A stretch of 64,000 nucleotides of DNA from DATHWB01 sp040905965 (GTDB lineage: Bacteria; Actinomycetota; Acidimicrobiia; Spongiisociales; ZC4RG35): the NCBI GenBank assembly GCA_040905965.1, contig JBBDQP010000092.1, positions 21,682 to 85,681 of the forward strand, read 5' to 3'. A program made the translations under genes and the position numbers. The notes beneath the pieces are model-generated. The model saw only the letters and a list, made by a program, of their open reading frames with translations. It searched no databases and was not told the DNA's origin. Shown in pieces: positions 1 to 8,130 of this stretch (positions are counted from its first letter, which is position 1; every line of letters starts with the position of its first letter).

Positions 1-2
1 CC

Positions 3-527
3 GGCGACCTCGTCAGAATCAGCACCGATACCGGCCACTTCGTGATCAGAGTGTGGCGCACCGAAGGCATCCGACCAGGCGTGGTCGCCGCCTCCCATCA
101 CATGGGACGGTGGCGGCTGGAGGACGGGTCCGGCAACGAGCGCTGGTCGTCTGCGCTCGTTGACATCGCCAAGACCGGTGACAGCACCTGGCGTCTCCGG
201 CAGAAGAAGGGGATCGAACCGTTCACATCCGACGATCCTGACTCGGAACGCATCTGGTGGCGGGACGCAGGGGTCCATCAGAATCTGGCCTTCCCGCCTC
301 ACCCCGACCCGGTCTCCGGCATGCACGCCTGGCATCAGCGTGTCCGGATCACCCCGGCCGAGTCCGACGACCAGTACGGCGATGTCGTCGTCGACACCGC
401 CAAGTCCTACGAGATCTACCGGGAGTGGTTGGGGCTCACCAAACCCGGTCCGGGTCCCGGCGGACTACGCCGGCCCTTGTGGCTTGACCGGCCGGTCAAA
501 CCGACCGAAGACGCCTACCGGGTGTGA
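3..527 (+). CDS. Molybdopterin oxidoreductase, C-terminal end (cut by window start)
   Basis: The frame is open to the window edge, so only about the last 174 residues are present. The stretches GDLVRISTDTGHF, RPGVVAASHHMGRW and WWRDAGVHQNLAFPPH look like the C-terminal pterin-dinucleotide-binding domain of the DMSO reductase superfamily (formate, sulfur-oxyanion or arsenite oxidoreductases). The catalytic Mo and Fe-S parts lie outside the window, so the substrate cannot be named. Its stop overlaps the GTG start of the next gene (GTGA), which implies a coupled operon. A sulfite/sulfonate-type exporter (TauE/SafE) lies nearby on the other strand; a sulfur substrate is possible but unproven. Confidence 0.8.
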   Translation, partial: GDLVRISTDTGHFVIRVWRTEGIRPGVVAASHHMGRWRLEDGSGNERWSSALVDIAKTGDSTWRLRQKKGIEPFTSDDPDSERIWWRDAGVHQNLAFPPHPDPVSGMHAWHQRVRITPAESDDQYGDVVVDTAKSYEIYREWLGLTKPGPGPGGLRRPLWLDRPVKPTEDAYRV

Positions 528-1228
528 GCGCGGCGGTCGGCGGGGCCCGCCGCGATCTCGACGAGTGGCGCGAGTTGTTCTCCCAGGCGGAGGCGACCCC
601 TCCGGATGCACGCGAGGTGTCCGTCACCGGCTACGACCCGCTCGAGGACCTGAACCGGCGGGGACGCTGGTGGGGCCATCGGTTCTCATCCGACCGGCTG
701 GGGGACGTCCTGGCCTTCGGAGTCGCGCTGGCGCAGGCCGAGGTGGACGGCTGGGAGGCGGATGACCCAGTGGTCGCGACCCGCGCCTTCGAGGATCGGA
801 GGTTTCTCTTCTCGGATCGTGTCGTTCACTGGGTCGTGCCGCTCTCCTTTGTGTCAGATGGCGCCGAGGGGATTCGCGAACGGATGCTCGCCCTTGGCGA
901 TCGGCTCCGGCCGGCGCCGTTGCTCACAGGCGACGAGGGGCTTCATCCACCGGGGGAGGATTCGTACGGGCCGTACGACATGCGGCTGAAAGTCGACCTC
1001 GGTCCGACGGATCGCTGGACTGCCTTGGCTCTCTCGCATCCGGGGACAGCCCGGCTGTGGCGTGATCTGGCGGCGCGGGCCGGTCAGATCGGGCAAGAGG
1101 CCTCAGCTTCGAAGGAACATCGAGATGAGCACCCCGATGGCAACCGCGGTGAGGAGAGCGAGACCGACGCGGACGAAGCGGCCGTCCCGCTCACCGGCGA
1201 GCCGGATCACGACCCACACCACCCTTAG
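524..1228 (+). CDS. Unknown protein coupled to the molybdoenzyme
   Basis: The frame encodes 234 residues from a GTG that overlaps the preceding stop by 4 nt. I do not recognise the family. Residues 1-190 look like a soluble folded domain (motifs RGRWWGHRF, VVHWVVPLSFV), with no signal peptide or membrane segment. The position suggests a chaperone, maturation factor or accessory subunit of the molybdoenzyme. The last ~41 residues are charged and low-complexity and lie antisense to the DUF1634 gene (126-nt overlap). That tail may not be native, for example if the real stop was lost or an indel is present. Confidence 0.6.
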   Translation: MSAAVGGARRDLDEWRELFSQAEATPPDAREVSVTGYDPLEDLNRRGRWWGHRFSSDRLGDVLAFGVALAQAEVDGWEADDPVVATRAFEDRRFLFSDRVVHWVVPLSFVSDGAEGIRERMLALGDRLRPAPLLTGDEGLHPPGEDSYGPYDMRLKVDLGPTDRWTALALSHPGTARLWRDLAARAGQIGQEASASKEHRDEHPDGNRGEESETDADEAAVPLTGEPDHDPHHP

Positions 1229-1387
1229 CAACGGGGTGGCGACGAGCAGCGTGACTGCCAGTCCGCCGGCGATCGCACCGGGAGTTCCGGGGACCAGCAG
1301 GGCACACAGCGCCGTCACCGTGAGCACCCAGATCGTCCCGCGCAGCCACGGGCCTTGCCGTCGTCCGGTGATCGAACTGGTGGTCAT
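1103..1387 (-). CDS. DUF1634 family small membrane protein
   Basis: A 94-residue integral membrane protein with three predicted helices (about residues 15-32, 36-58 and 72-91). The pattern ATPLLRVVWVVIRLAGERDG before the last helix matches DUF1634, a family typically encoded next to TauE/SafE permeases. Here its ATG overlaps the stop of the TauE/SafE gene by 4 nt, fitting that association. It is presumably a partner of the exporter; its biochemical role is not known. Confidence 0.8.
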   Translation of the reverse strand: MTTSSITGRRQGPWLRGTIWVLTVTALCALLVPGTPGAIAGGLAVTLLVATPLLRVVWVVIRLAGERDGRFVRVGLALLTAVAIGVLISMFLRS

Positions 1388-2202
1388 GCCGACACGACCA
1401 TCACGATCGACACCACCACGAGCACGAAGCTCAGACCGAGCCGCACCTTCGTCGGGTCTAGTTGGGCCTGAAGCCGTGCTCCCAGTATCGAACCGCCGAC
1501 CGCCCCGAGGATGACGGCGGCCGCCGACCGGGTGTCGATCCGTCCCTGGACGGCGAAGACCGAGAGGGCGGCGGCCGCGGTGATTCCGATCGTGAACGTG
1601 GTCGTGGCCGCCGCCACCTTGGTCGGAACGTGCATGAGTTCGGAGGTGGCGGGGGTCTTGATGAAGCCTCCGCTGACGCCCGCCGTCCCTGCGATCAGTC
1701 CGGCGACCGTCATGAAGCCCAGCCCGGCTCGGAGGCGCCGCACTTCGTAGGGGACGACGTGATCTCCGAGGGGGTACGCCCCGCCGAGCGATCCGATCCG
1801 CTCGCCGATGTCTGCCGGCCCGAGGGACGGATCGGGAACGTTGCGCAGTCCCTTGCGTCTTCCTCCGACGAGAGCCGCCAGAAACGCCGAGACGGCGAGC
1901 ACGTAGACCAGAAGCTGGTTGGGAACGACATCTGACACCAGCGCCCCGACGACGGCACCGGCGCTGGCAGCGACCTCCGTGGTGATGCCAAGACGATGGT
2001 TCACGACTCGATGACGGAGGTGGGTGGGTGCCGCCGCGATCGAGAGGGCTGCCACCGAGACCAGGCCGAGTGGCGCCGCCTCGACCACCGGCATCCCGCT
2101 GAGCACGAGAAACGGTACGAGCAGCACTGCTCCTCCGATTCCGGCCAGAGCGCCAAGCCCGGATGTTGCCGCTGCCGCCAGCATGAGCACGAAGACGTTC
2201 AC
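1384..2202 (-). CDS. TauE/SafE family anion exporter
   Basis: A 272-residue polytopic membrane protein of the TauE/SafE (DUF81) family. Members export or import sulfite, sulfoacetate and other organic anions. The N-terminal half has the typical Gly-rich motif GALAGIGGAVLLVPFLVL and the second half repeats it (IAGTAGVSGGFIKTPATSEL), the internal duplication expected for the family. The GTG start lies 7 nt after a TAGCGT hexamer, favouring a leaderless transcript. It is translationally coupled to the DUF1634 gene downstream. Substrate unknown; the neighbouring molybdoenzyme makes sulfite or a related anion plausible. Confidence 0.88.
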   Translation of the reverse strand: MNVFVLMLAAAATSGLGALAGIGGAVLLVPFLVLSGMPVVEAAPLGLVSVAALSIAAAPTHLRHRVVNHRLGITTEVAASAGAVVGALVSDVVPNQLLVYVLAVSAFLAALVGGRRKGLRNVPDPSLGPADIGERIGSLGGAYPLGDHVVPYEVRRLRAGLGFMTVAGLIAGTAGVSGGFIKTPATSELMHVPTKVAAATTTFTIGITAAAALSVFAVQGRIDTRSAAAVILGAVGGSILGARLQAQLDPTKVRLGLSFVLVVVSIVMVVSA

Positions 2203-2209
2203 GACTTGA

Positions 2210-2215
2210 ACGCTA
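2210..2215 (-). promoter_or_regulatory. Putative -10 for TauE/SafE gene
   Basis: TAGCGT on the minus strand, 7 nt before the GTG start; no Shine-Dalgarno is present, so the transcript is probably leaderless. Confidence 0.45.
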
Positions 2216-2232
2216 GGAGATCGGCCGTTGCT

Positions 2233-2589
2233 TCAGGCTCTATGCGCCTCGAGATCGGACAACGCAGCCCATTCGAGGGTCCGGGCGTGTGTCGCTTCGA
2301 GAACCACTTTCGGGGCCATTCCCGCCTCGAGCGCTTCGACCCACCGGGAAGCGCACAGGCACCAGCGGTCACCGGCCTTCAATCCCGGGAAGCCGTGTTC
2401 TGGCATGGGCGTGGAGAGGTCGTTCCCAGCGGCCTTCGAGAACGTCAAGAACTCGTCGGTCATCACGGCGCACACCGTGTGGACGCCGACGTCGGCGGCG
2501 TCGGTGTGACAGCACCCGTCCCGGAACCATCCGGTGGCCGGATCGATCGAGCAGTCGTACAACTCTCCGCCGAGAACGTTCCGGGCCAT
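2233..2589 (-). CDS. DUF2237 family protein
   Basis: A 118-residue soluble protein. NVLGGELYDCSIDPATGWFR near the N terminus, the CCHT and VCAVMTDEFLTFSK motifs, and GDRWCLCASRWVEAL toward the C terminus match DUF2237, a widespread small family of unknown function with conserved cysteines. Full length for the family. It stands alone on the minus strand between the TauE gene and a divergent MFS gene. No function can be inferred beyond the family name. Confidence 0.85.
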   Translation of the reverse strand: MARNVLGGELYDCSIDPATGWFRDGCCHTDAADVGVHTVCAVMTDEFLTFSKAAGNDLSTPMPEHGFPGLKAGDRWCLCASRWVEALEAGMAPKVVLEATHARTLEWAALSDLEAHRA

Positions 2590-2757
2590 CAGTGGTACCG
2601 ATCCCCCGGGAGTAACTCGAGGCCGGAGCCGGCGGCAACCGTCACCAGGGGTTGCCCAACGTGAGTGTCATCTTGGGGAAGAACCATGACGCAATCATCG
2701 CGGGACGCGCCTTCCCCTGCCGTCTGGTTTGGCAGAGATGTCGTGCGCCGCCGTTCC

Positions 2758-2763
2758 TAGCCT
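2758..2763 (+). promoter_or_regulatory. Putative -10 for MFS gene
   Basis: TAGCCT, 7 nt before ATG 2771. It supports the internal ATG as the true start over the in-frame upstream GTG at 2729. Confidence 0.45.
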
Positions 2764-2770
2764 CCAGCCG

Positions 2771-3958
2771 ATGCGACACCCCCGTCTCTTCGCTCTGCTG
2801 CCACTCGCGGTCGCCGTGGTGACGCTCAGTACCCAGGCGATCTTCCTGGTGGGCGCGTCGTTTTTCCAGATCGGTCCGGAATTCGGAGTCGGCCCGCTCG
2901 GTCTCGGTCTCCTCACGGCGTCCTTCTTTCTGACCGCTGCCGTCACGTCCGCCCCGTTGGGGCGCTGGGTACAACGAATCGGTTGGCAGCGTGCCATGGT
3001 GCTCAACCTCCGGATGACGGCTGCGGTCCTCGGGGCCGTACCGTTTCTGGCGCGCGACCCCGTGTCACTCGGTGTCCTGCTGGTCGCCGCCGCGTCCATC
3101 TATGGCGCCTCGAATCCGGCTGCCAATCAGGCGCTGGCAGACCACACGGACCCGGCGCGTCAGGCCACGATCTTTGGCGCCAAGCATGCGGGGATTCCCG
3201 CCTCGACGCTGCTGGCGGGGTTGGCGGTGCCTCTCGTCGTCGAGACGCACGGATGGCGCTGGGCGTTCGGGGTCGCTGCCGTCCTGGCGCTCCTCGTTTC
3301 GTTTCTGGTTCCGTCGGGCACGCTGGCGGAGCCGGCCTCGCGACATAGCCAGGCGCCGGCCGAGGGCATCACTCGGACCCGAGATCTCGTGTATCTGGCA
3401 GTCGGATCCTCGTTTGCCACCTGGGGAGCGATCGCACTCGGCACCTATTTGGTGTCTGCCACTGTGGACCTCGGGTTCTCGGCGTCTGCCGCCGGGTTGC
3501 TCCAGTTCGTCGGCTCTGCGGTTTCGATCCTGGCCCGGGTGACGGCGGGCGTGATCACCGACCGGACTGGCGGACGCGGGTTCGGTGGGATCGTCCTGCT
3601 CGCCGGGATCGGCGCAGTCGCGTTCTTCGCGTTGGCGCTGGTCGACGGTCCCGCGTTTTTCGTGATCGTCGTTGTCGCTTTCGCCACCGGGTGGGGTTGG
3701 CCCGGTCTGATGACTTACACCGTCGTCCGAGCAAATCGAGCGTCTGCAGCCTCAGCCTCGGCGATCACACAGGCGGGTGTCTTCGTCGGCGCCGGGTCGG
3801 TACCCATCGTGCTCGGTGCGGTCATCGAGCGGTGGTCTTTCGGAGCCGCGTGGATGACGGCTGCAGTTGGCCTCGTGATCGCAGCCGTCGCAGTCGGCTC
3901 GGTCGGATGGCGGGTCAGCCCGAACCGCGGGCCGGACGCGCCCCATGCGGCGGAATGA
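2771..3958 (+). CDS. Major facilitator superfamily transporter
   Basis: A 395-residue membrane protein with about twelve hydrophobic segments and MFS-style loops (LGRWVQRIGWQRAM between helices 2 and 3; TDRTGGRGFGG in the second half). These are features of MFS drug/metabolite transporters such as the CynX/NimT- or YfcJ-like groups; the substrate is unknown. The start at 2771 was chosen because a -10-like hexamer ends 7 nt upstream and the hydrophobic region begins directly after. It converges on the AzgA gene, with a strong palindrome between them. Confidence 0.85.
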   Translation: MRHPRLFALLPLAVAVVTLSTQAIFLVGASFFQIGPEFGVGPLGLGLLTASFFLTAAVTSAPLGRWVQRIGWQRAMVLNLRMTAAVLGAVPFLARDPVSLGVLLVAAASIYGASNPAANQALADHTDPARQATIFGAKHAGIPASTLLAGLAVPLVVETHGWRWAFGVAAVLALLVSFLVPSGTLAEPASRHSQAPAEGITRTRDLVYLAVGSSFATWGAIALGTYLVSATVDLGFSASAAGLLQFVGSAVSILARVTAGVITDRTGGRGFGGIVLLAGIGAVAFFALALVDGPAFFVIVVVAFATGWGWPGLMTYTVVRANRASAASASAITQAGVFVGAGSVPIVLGAVIERWSFGAAWMTAAVGLVIAAVAVGSVGWRVSPNRGPDAPHAAE

Positions 3959-3980
3959 ACCAGGCTTCGTCCCGACGCGT

Positions 3981-4008
3981 CAGGGCCCGGGCACGTGCCC
4001 GGGCCCTG
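3981..4008. terminator. Perfect 28-nt palindrome, bidirectional terminator
   Basis: A perfect GC-rich inverted repeat centred on CACGTG lies between two convergent genes (MFS ends 3958, AzgA ends 4027). No T-run follows on either strand. The placement supports termination of both transcripts. Confidence 0.7.
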
Positions 4009-4026
4009 ATCTCCGATCGGGATCGA

Positions 4027-5388
4027 TCAGGCTGCGAAGGTCTGTCCCAGGAGTTCCTGGGCGAAGTAGACGACGAAGGCTGCGGCCACGACCCACATGA
4101 GCATCGGGACCTGGGATCCCTTGCCCTTGACCGCCTTGATCAGGACCCACATCACGAAGCCGGCACCGATACCGACGGTGATGCTGTACGTGAGGGGCAT
4201 CAGGACGACTGCCAGCAGGGCGGGCAGTCCTTCTTCGAAGTCCCTGAAGTCGATGTCCTTGATGAGCGAAAACATCAGGAACCCGACGAGGATCAGCACC
4301 GGGGCGGTTGCCTGTGCCGGGATGATCCCCGCGATCGGCGCGAGGAAGATCGAAATGAGGAACAGGACTCCGACCACGACTGAGGTCAGGCCGGTCCTTC
4401 CGCCTTCCGCCACGCCCGCCGAGCTCTCGATGTAGCTCGTGTTCGAGCTCACCCCGGCCATTCCGCCGAGCGCCGCTCCCACCGAGTCGACGAACAGCAG
4501 CTTGCCGACCTCCGGGATCCTCCCGTTCTCGTCCGTCAACTCGGCTTGTTCGACGATGGCGGTTGCCGTTCCCATCGTGTCGAAGAAGTCGGTGAGCATG
4601 AAGCTGAAGATCGTCAGCAACGCTGTCAGCGTGCCGAGAACGGTGAACACCTCACCGAGGTCGAATTGACCGAGGGTCGAGAAGTCCGGAGTTGCCGTGA
4701 AGGAGTCTGGCATCGACTGCACGCCCATGATCACGCCGATGATGGTCGTCAACACGATGCTGATGACCAGAGCTCCGGTGACCTTCCGGGCGTAGAGCAC
4801 GACCGTGATCAACAGTCCGATCAAGGTGAGCGCCGCTCCCGACGAGTTCGGGAACACCCACTCGACCGGTACTCCGGCACCCTGCTGGATGAGTCCGCCG
4901 TTGACGAACCCAATGAACAGGATGAAGAGCCCGATCCCGACTCCGATCGCGTACTTCAGGGACGTCGGGACGGCATCCATGATCGCCTCGCGGAGGCCGA
5001 CGACGACCAGGAGCGTGACGACGATGCCTTCCAGGACGATGACACCCATGGCTCCCGCGGGGCTGAGTCCGGCGCCGAGCACGAGACCAAACGCCACCGC
5101 AGCATTGATGCCGAGACCTGCCGCCATCGCCAGGGGGTAGTTGGACACCACTCCCATCGCGATACACAACAAGCCGGCCACGAGTGCCGTGGCCGCTGCC
5201 ACCGCCCCCGGGTCGAGTCCGGCCGCCCCGAGGATGCTCGGGTTCACAAAGATGATGTACGCCATCACCAAGAACGTTGCGACCCCTGCTCGGATTTCGG
5301 TCGCGACGTCCGTTCCTCGCTCCGAGAGCTTGAAGAACGAGTCGAGTCCCGAACCGCCTGAAGGGGCGCGTTGCGCCGTGTCGGACAT
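4027..5388 (-). CDS. AzgA-type (NCS2) purine permease
   Basis: A 453-residue polytopic permease of the NCS2/AzgA group (guanine, hypoxanthine, adenine uptake). Recognisable parts are FFKLSERGTDVATEIRAG at the N terminus, YIIFVNPSIL, NYPLAMAAGLGINA, TDFFDTMGT and SSNTSYIESSAGVAEGGRTG, all AzgA hallmarks. The start at 5388 (MSDTAQ) was chosen over an upstream in-frame start at 5412 because GGGAGG sits 6 nt before it. It fits the purine salvage genes further along (deoD, AMP nucleosidase). I saw no purine riboswitch in the 95-nt leader. Confidence 0.92.
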   Translation of the reverse strand: MSDTAQRAPSGGSGLDSFFKLSERGTDVATEIRAGVATFLVMAYIIFVNPSILGAAGLDPGAVAAATALVAGLLCIAMGVVSNYPLAMAAGLGINAAVAFGLVLGAGLSPAGAMGVIVLEGIVVTLLVVVGLREAIMDAVPTSLKYAIGVGIGLFILFIGFVNGGLIQQGAGVPVEWVFPNSSGAALTLIGLLITVVLYARKVTGALVISIVLTTIIGVIMGVQSMPDSFTATPDFSTLGQFDLGEVFTVLGTLTALLTIFSFMLTDFFDTMGTATAIVEQAELTDENGRIPEVGKLLFVDSVGAALGGMAGVSSNTSYIESSAGVAEGGRTGLTSVVVGVLFLISIFLAPIAGIIPAQATAPVLILVGFLMFSLIKDIDFRDFEEGLPALLAVVLMPLTYSITVGIGAGFVMWVLIKAVKGKGSQVPMLMWVVAAAFVVYFAQELLGQTFAA

Positions 5389-5484
5389 GGACACCCTCCC
5401 GTGTCGATGCAATTTCCGGCATGAGAGTAGGAACTCAGGTCGTCGTCATGCGGTATCCCGCAGGGGATTTTTGTGTTCGCCAGT

Positions 5485-6168
5485 TCAGAACGGGACGCCG
5501 ACTGCCTCGCACAGAAAGCGCATGAACGGTGTCGCCGTCTTACACAGGCGGGTGAACTCGTCGATGAACCCGTCCGAGGTCACGGCTTTCTGCGAGAGCG
5601 ACACCGAAGCGATGAAGTCCTTGCGCTTTAGGTCTTCGACATATCGGTGATCGGGATCGAAGCCTTTGGGCGGCTTCACGAGCGAGTCGCCTTCGAGGTT
5701 GAACGTCTCGGCGAATGCCTTCCCGTAGGCCGCCTTGCGCCAGGCGGCAGGATTGGCGGCGATGTGTTCGCGTATCCGGTAGGCGACTGCAGTCTCGGGT
5801 CGCCACAAGCCAACCCCCATGAACGTTCCTGACGGTTGGATGTGCAGGTAGTAGCCGGGCGCATGGGCGTCCTTGGCCGCCTCATGTCGGAACTGGACGC
5901 CCGTGTTCTCCTTGTACGGCGTCTTGTCCTTGGCGAAGCGCGTGTCGCGCTGGATGCGGAAGAGGGACCCGCCCACGACTCGGGCATCGGCGGTGAAGTG
6001 AGGCGAGATCTTTGCGAGCCGAGGTCCGAAGTCGGAGATGAACTGCAACGCCGGTTCTTGGACCTTGTCGACATAGCGGTCCTTGTTGGCACCGAACCAG
6101 TCCCGGTTGTTGTTGGCGGCGAGATCGCGGAGGAAGCTGTAGGTGGCGGGAGTGAAATGCGTTGTCAT
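5485..6168 (-). CDS. DUF2461 / TIGR02453 family protein
   Basis: A 227-residue soluble protein. FTPATYSFLRDLAANNNRDW at the N terminus, followed by KDRYVDKVQEP and FRIQRDTRFAKDKTPYK, is the signature of DUF2461, a common family of unknown biochemical role. Start 6168 (MTTHF) was chosen because a TAGCTT hexamer ends 7 nt upstream and the family begins at this point; the frame upstream of it is low-quality sequence. Divergent from the DUF368 gene. Confidence 0.87.
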   Translation of the reverse strand: MTTHFTPATYSFLRDLAANNNRDWFGANKDRYVDKVQEPALQFISDFGPRLAKISPHFTADARVVGGSLFRIQRDTRFAKDKTPYKENTGVQFRHEAAKDAHAPGYYLHIQPSGTFMGVGLWRPETAVAYRIREHIAANPAAWRKAAYGKAFAETFNLEGDSLVKPPKGFDPDHRYVEDLKRKDFIASVSLSQKAVTSDGFIDEFTRLCKTATPFMRFLCEAVGVPF

Positions 6169-6175
6169 GTCACCG

Positions 6176-6181
6176 AAGCTA
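6176..6181 (-). promoter_or_regulatory. Putative -10 for DUF2461 gene
   Basis: TAGCTT on the minus strand, 7 nt before the ATG at 6168; leaderless arrangement. Confidence 0.45.
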
Positions 6182-6222
6182 TCGAACCCCAGTGACATGT
6201 GAGTGGTACAGGAGTCGATACC

Positions 6223-7113
6223 GTGGCGCAGATGCCACCCCCCGTCGCACACTTCTTCCACGGCCTCCTGATGGGCACGGCCGACTCCGTTCCCGGGGTT
6301 TCGGGCGGGACGATGGCGCTGATCGTGGGCATCTACGGCCGCTTGTTGGCGTCGATCGGCCACGGCTTCCGGGCGATCCTGTCAGTCGTCCGCTTCGATC
6401 GACTGGCTGTGGTCCTGCACTTGCGCGGGGTCGAATGGGGGCTCGTCGGCCCGCTCGCTCTCGGCATCGGAACCGCCCTCCTGATTGCCGCCGAATTCGT
6501 GCCCGAATTGTTGAAGGATTGGCCGGTGGAGAGCCGCGCCGTGTTCCTCGGACTCGTGGCGGCGAGCCTCGCCGTGCCGTGGAGACAGATTCGGGATCGG
6601 AACCATCGGTCGATCGTGATCGCCCTCGCCGCCGCCATCCCGGCGTTTGTACTCAGTGGGCTTCCCCCTGGGTCCATCGTCGACCCCACCCCACTTGTGA
6701 TCTTCCTCGGAGCCGCGTTCGCCATCTGCGCGATGATCCTCCCCGGTGTCAGCGGGGCGTTTCTGCTTCTCGTCGTCGGGCTGTACGAGCCGACGCTCCG
6801 TGCCGTCGACGAACTCGACTTGGCCTATCTCGCCGTGTTCGCGGTGGGAATGGTGATCGGGCTCGGCACCTTCTCGCTGGTCCTCGGCGGTCTTCTTGCC
6901 CGCAGCCATGATGTGACGATGGCTGCCCTCGTCGGGTTGATGGCCGGGTCGCTGCGCGCACTGTGGCCATGGCAGGACGACGAGCGAGGGTTGCTGAGTC
7001 CGGTCGATCCGCTCGTCCCAGTGCTCTTCGTCGCGCTGGGCGCCGCCGTCGTCGTGGGCATCCAAGCGGTGGCGTGGCGACGCTCCCGGATCGATCCGAT
7101 GAAACGCGCCTGA
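6223..7113 (+). CDS. DUF368 (PopT-type) undecaprenyl-phosphate translocase
   Basis: A 296-residue integral membrane protein of the DUF368 family. GTADSVPGVSGGTMALIVGI near the N terminus and ILPGVSGAFLLLVVGLYEP in the middle form the duplicated PGVSG signature. Characterised members (PopT) return the lipid carrier undecaprenyl phosphate across the membrane for cell-wall synthesis; assignment here is by family. GTG 6223 was chosen because AGGAG lies 8 nt upstream; GTG 6199 and ATG 6232 are alternatives. The gene is monocistronic or leads into the next gene 25 nt away. Confidence 0.85.
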   Translation: MAQMPPPVAHFFHGLLMGTADSVPGVSGGTMALIVGIYGRLLASIGHGFRAILSVVRFDRLAVVLHLRGVEWGLVGPLALGIGTALLIAAEFVPELLKDWPVESRAVFLGLVAASLAVPWRQIRDRNHRSIVIALAAAIPAFVLSGLPPGSIVDPTPLVIFLGAAFAICAMILPGVSGAFLLLVVGLYEPTLRAVDELDLAYLAVFAVGMVIGLGTFSLVLGGLLARSHDVTMAALVGLMAGSLRALWPWQDDERGLLSPVDPLVPVLFVALGAAVVVGIQAVAWRRSRIDPMKRA

Positions 7114-7138
7114 GGCGCCGACCTGGCAAGCTCGGGGT

Positions 7139-7957
7139 GTGAACCTCGACTCGTTTCCGCGCTGGGTTGGATGGCTGTGGGCGGTTGGCGGGGCGGCTGC
7201 CGTCCTCGGGTCGCTGGTTGGCGTGGCCGTCGGCTGGGTCTTCATCGGAACGGTGGGCGACGCTGTCACGGACACGGTCGGTGTGTCCCGCCGGGCGCTT
7301 CTCTCGGTCGAGGAGACCACTCGTGTGATCGACGAGGTGTTCGACGGTGTCGCCGGTTCGCTGCGCGAGGTGCAGTCGACGCTGGCGGACACTTCGCTGA
7401 CGCTCACCGCCGCGTCCGTCATCACGCGAAGTCTGGGCGATGTCGTCACCGAGGAGGTCCCTGCTTCCGTCGACGCCGTTCGGGCTTCCCTTCCCGCCCT
7501 GATCGACACGGCGAGCGTGATCGACATCACGATGAGAGGCCTGTCCTTCTTTGGGGTCGACTACGACCCCGATATTCCGCTCGACCAGTCGATCGAGCAG
7601 ATCGATGCACGCCTCGCAGAGATCCCGCTGCTGTTGCGTGGCCAGCAGGGCACGCTCGAAGCGGTCGCCTCCGATTTGGAAGAGTTTTCGTCTTCGACGC
7701 TGACGATCGCCGACGACCTGGCCACGATTCGGGTGCGGCTCGCCGACGCCTCGGTCGTCCTGAATGGATACGCGTCGATCGCCTCGGAGAGCACCGGTCT
7801 GCTCGACGAACTCGAATCCGACGTCGCCTCCGGGGTGCGACTCTTGCGCGGGTTGCTGGTCGTGGTGGGCGTCGGCCTGGCCGCCACCCAGACTGTGGCG
7901 ATCGCCGCAGGACTCGCCATCCTCAGATCTGAGACGATCCTCGGTCCCGACCGATGA
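7139..7957 (+). CDS. Unknown two-TM helical membrane protein
   Basis: A 272-residue protein that I do not recognise. It has an N-terminal hydrophobic segment (about residues 9-36), a long Ser/Thr/Ala/Asp-rich helical middle (about 45-230) resembling the periplasmic helical bundle of sensor or chemoreceptor-like proteins, and a C-terminal membrane helix (about 234-260). There is no enzymatic motif. The GTG start has no clear Shine-Dalgarno. It may share a transcript with the DUF368 gene. Its stop overlaps an ATG opening a 26-codon frame (7954-8034) of doubtful reality. Confidence 0.65.
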   Translation: MNLDSFPRWVGWLWAVGGAAAVLGSLVGVAVGWVFIGTVGDAVTDTVGVSRRALLSVEETTRVIDEVFDGVAGSLREVQSTLADTSLTLTAASVITRSLGDVVTEEVPASVDAVRASLPALIDTASVIDITMRGLSFFGVDYDPDIPLDQSIEQIDARLAEIPLLLRGQQGTLEAVASDLEEFSSSTLTIADDLATIRVRLADASVVLNGYASIASESTGLLDELESDVASGVRLLRGLLVVVGVGLAATQTVAIAAGLAILRSETILGPDR

Positions 7958-8118
7958 CCCCATTCGACCCCCTGCGCCCGGTCGAGATCCGTACGTCGTT
8001 GGCCAACTGGGCGAGGCTCGCGTCATCGGGCTGAACGTTGCTGATTGGCATGCCTGTCCCCCTGCTCTCGCTTCTCTCGGACCGGACTCCGGCTCCGTCC
8101 CGGGTCGACCCCACCGCC

Positions 8119-8124
8119 TAGTCT
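8119..8124 (+). promoter_or_regulatory. Putative -10 for glgB
   Basis: TAGTCT, 6 nt before the glgB ATG; no Shine-Dalgarno follows. Confidence 0.45.
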
Positions 8125-8130
8125 CCGGAC

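Noticed and set aside
4546..5361. Plus-strand frame of 271 codons and a 256-codon minus frame inside AzgA
   Set aside because: Both are shadows of the AzgA permease gene; composition is Arg/His/Asp-rich with no family resemblance.
5389..5484. Purine riboswitch ahead of the AzgA permease
   Set aside because: The leader lacks the three-stem purine aptamer core; only a Shine-Dalgarno and a possible TACTCT hexamer are visible.
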